From: Roseimaritima multifibrata
GTDB lineage: Bacteria; Planctomycetota; Planctomycetia; Pirellulales; Pirellulaceae
Assembly (NCBI RefSeq): GCF_007741495.1
Contig: NZ_CP036262.1
Location: 6,696,001 to 6,760,000, forward strand
Length of the DNA: 64,000 nucleotides
Direction of reading: 5' to 3'
The notes under the pieces were generated by a model. It had not been told where the DNA came from. It was given only the letters and a program-made list of their open reading frames with translations, and did no database searches. Position 1 is the stretch's first letter; each line of letters opens with the position of its first letter. Position numbers and translations under genes: made by a program. Of this stretch, positions 62,494-64,000 are shown one piece after another.

Positions 62494-62630
62494 CAAATGA
62501 CAGGGAGTATGAAGGAGAAAGAAAAACGCGAACTTCAAGGGAATCCAGCGATCCCTCTATTTTGTAGAACGATCCCGAGACTGGCTAGTGTCGCGTTTCG
62601 GTTTAATTATTTAAGCCAGTCTTGAGGCGG

Positions 62631-62738
62631 GAGCTGGGGAGACAAGGAGACAAGGAGACAAGGAGTTGGGAGTGAAGGAGTTGGGAGTGAAGGAGTGAAG
62701 GAGTGAAGGAGTGAAGGAGTGAAGGAGTGAAGGAGTTG
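62631..62738 (-). repeat. Family E short tandem repeats, purine-rich strand on plus
   Basis: On the minus strand TTCACTCC octamers precede TTGTCTCC octamers, the order seen at 21351. It faces the pyrimidine-rich block at 62826-62998, making a large imperfect inverted pair about 88 bp apart. Confidence 0.9.
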
Positions 62739-62825
62739 CGCGGTCCATAATCATGGTGCTGTAGGCTCGGATTAGACCATGAGCATCGACAAAATGGTTC
62801 CAGCAATACCTGATAGCAGCAATTT

Positions 62826-62998
62826 CCGTGTCTCCGTGTCTCCGTGTCTCCGTGTCTCCGTGTCTCCGTGTCTCCGTGTCTCCCACCTCCCACCTCCCAC
62901 CTCCCACCTCCCAACTCCCAACTCCCAACTCCCAACTCCCAACTCCCAACTCCCAACTCCCAACTCCCAACTCCCAACTCCCAACTCCCAACTCCCAA
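62826..62998 (+). repeat. Family E short tandem repeats, longest block
   Basis: About seven GTGTCTCC octamers, then four CACCTCC heptamers, then about fourteen CAACTCC heptamers. It lies in the 62494-63088 gap, which otherwise holds no gene. Open frames across it (GVGSWEL-type repeats) are artefacts. Confidence 0.92.
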
Positions 62999-63088
62999 AT
63001 ACGCTAAATTCCTGGGGGTGCTCATGGACGGCTTGATTCGTTCCGCTACCTCTTCCTCACGCCCCCTCTAACGTTGCCCGCTGAAACT

Positions 63089-64000
63089 TGTACCTTTCTT
63101 CCCCCGACTTCCGCTGCACGTATTACCGTCTTCAAAATTGCTGGGTGATTGGCTGGCTGCTACTGCTGGCGGTGAGCTGGCGATTGTGGGTTCCCAGCGA
63201 CTTGTTTCCGTCGATTCCTCTGCTCGGCATCCCTTCGCTTCCCCCCGTGTTGGATGTTGTTTTATTGGGGGCCTGGGTTGCATTGCTGCTGGCGGTTATT
63301 GCTTTTGGTAAACGCCACAGAGAAGCCCTCTTTGTTGGCTTAGCCCTCTTGGGCGTTTGCCTGGTTCTGCTGAATCAGCATCGCTTGCAGCCTTGGTTCT
63401 ACCAGGCGATTTTGCTGTCCATTCTGTTTGCTGCACTGAAGCCAGAGCGAGGGTTGGCCGCGGTTCGCTGGTTGACCATTGGGATCTACCTGTTTTCATC
63501 GCTGGGAAAAATTGACTCTCAGTTCCTGCACACGGTGGGTCAACAGTTTTTGCAAACCATCGTTCAGCCGACCGGGATCGACATTTCCAGCTGGCCCGCC
63601 TCGTCCCGGTTGTGGATGGCGGGCCTGTTTCCGGCCGGCGAGTTCGTTATTGTGTTGGGGTTGATGGTTCGCCCCACTCGCAAGCTGGCGGCTTGGCTGG
63701 CAATCGGCATGCACACAACCATGATCCTGGTCCTCAGTCCTCTAGGACTGGGGCACCAACCGGGAGTGCTGCTATGGAACGTGATGATGATCGTGCAATT
63801 GATTGTGCTGTTCAGGCTGCTCGACCGCAGTCCAGCCGATGCAGCCCCAGCCAGTACAGAACCAGCCGCCCAAGCGGTGTCCCTGCCGCCCAAGCGGTTT
63901 GCAGCTCCCTTCGCTCTGGCGATTTTGGCGGCCGCGATGCTGCTGCCGCTGGGCGAACGATTTGGTTTCTGGGATCACTGGCCGTCCTGGGCACTCTATT
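63089..64000 (+). CDS. Multi-pass membrane protein, cut by right edge
   Basis: Open from a stop at 63083 to the window end, about 304 codons. The start is uncertain: TTG at 63089, or GTG at 63145 giving VIGWLLLLAVSWRLWVPS directly before a helix. Hydrophobic segments include WVIGWLLLLAVSW, VVLLGAWVALLLAVIAFG, LFVGLALLGVCLVLL, FYQAILLSILFAA, WLTIGIYLFSSLGKID, EFVIVLGLMV, VLLWNVMMIVQLIVLF and ALAILAAAMLLPLG. YLFSSLGKIDSQFLHTVGQQ resembles the ends of DoxX/MauE-like proteins, but I cannot place the family. Whether it is the first gene of an operon cannot be seen. Confidence 0.7.

Overview
The window reads as a chromosome segment of a planctomycete, most likely a Pirellulaceae member (Rhodopirellula-like). 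The evidence is a DUF1559 pseudopilin paired with a small lipoprotein, CxPSR sulfatases, a neutral-ceramidase-domain protein with a LamG tail, a Tat-exported Gfo/Idh/MocA protein, an exosortase/EpsI polysaccharide locus, start codons with little Shine-Dalgarno signal, and moderately GC-rich DNA. This is a family-level inference; no rRNA or other phylogenetic marker is present.

Layout. (1) About 1-20.5 kb is an exopolysaccharide/exosortase locus, almost all on the minus strand: carbamoyltransferase (runs off the left edge), two NodB-type deacetylases, hexapeptide acetyltransferase, two GT4 glycosyltransferases (one of the PEP-CTERM-associated type), a WcaJ/WbaP-like initiating sugar transferase, EpsI, a 1606-residue TPR protein, a Wzc-like tyrosine autokinase and the exosortase. 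From 21 to 27.5 kb the plus strand continues with an O-antigen-ligase-like protein, a second Wzz-like protein and a secreted Gly-rich protein. (2) 27.5-37.3 kb is housekeeping: tRNA-Arg(CCU), an SGNH hydrolase, a ThiE with an extra N-terminal domain, an MBL-fold hydrolase and NAD-dependent epimerase in overlap, an HtrA-type protease followed by a catalytically dead relative with an inserted PDZ, an alpha/beta hydrolase and a CAU tRNA with its own terminator. (3) 37.8-46.2 kb holds the DUF1559 and lipoprotein pair, a ceramidase-like protein, a PhyH dioxygenase overlapping a sulfatase, and a prolyl oligopeptidase. (4) 46.7-52.6 kb is a signalling island: a Ser/Thr kinase fused to a tubulin-like GTPase domain, a winged-helix AAA+ ATPase, and a divergent FHA-EAL protein. 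(5) 52.9-64 kb carries a metallophosphoesterase, an alpha/beta hydrolase, a sulfatase, an oxidoreductase, a DUF2071 protein, an ABC-F ATPase and a membrane protein cut by the right edge.

The most striking property of the window is its non-coding DNA. Nearly every intergenic gap over 300 bp is built from several families of structured repeats, called A-G here: tandem arrays of 190-245 bp hairpin units (A), a double-hairpin repeat (B), a composite element whose long stems differ between copies but always with compensating changes (C), a ~200 bp element with a G-run (D), heptamer/octamer short tandem repeats in a fixed motif order (E), and two short hairpins (F, G), one of which sits in frame inside a coding region. 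No transposase, integrase or CRISPR array was seen.
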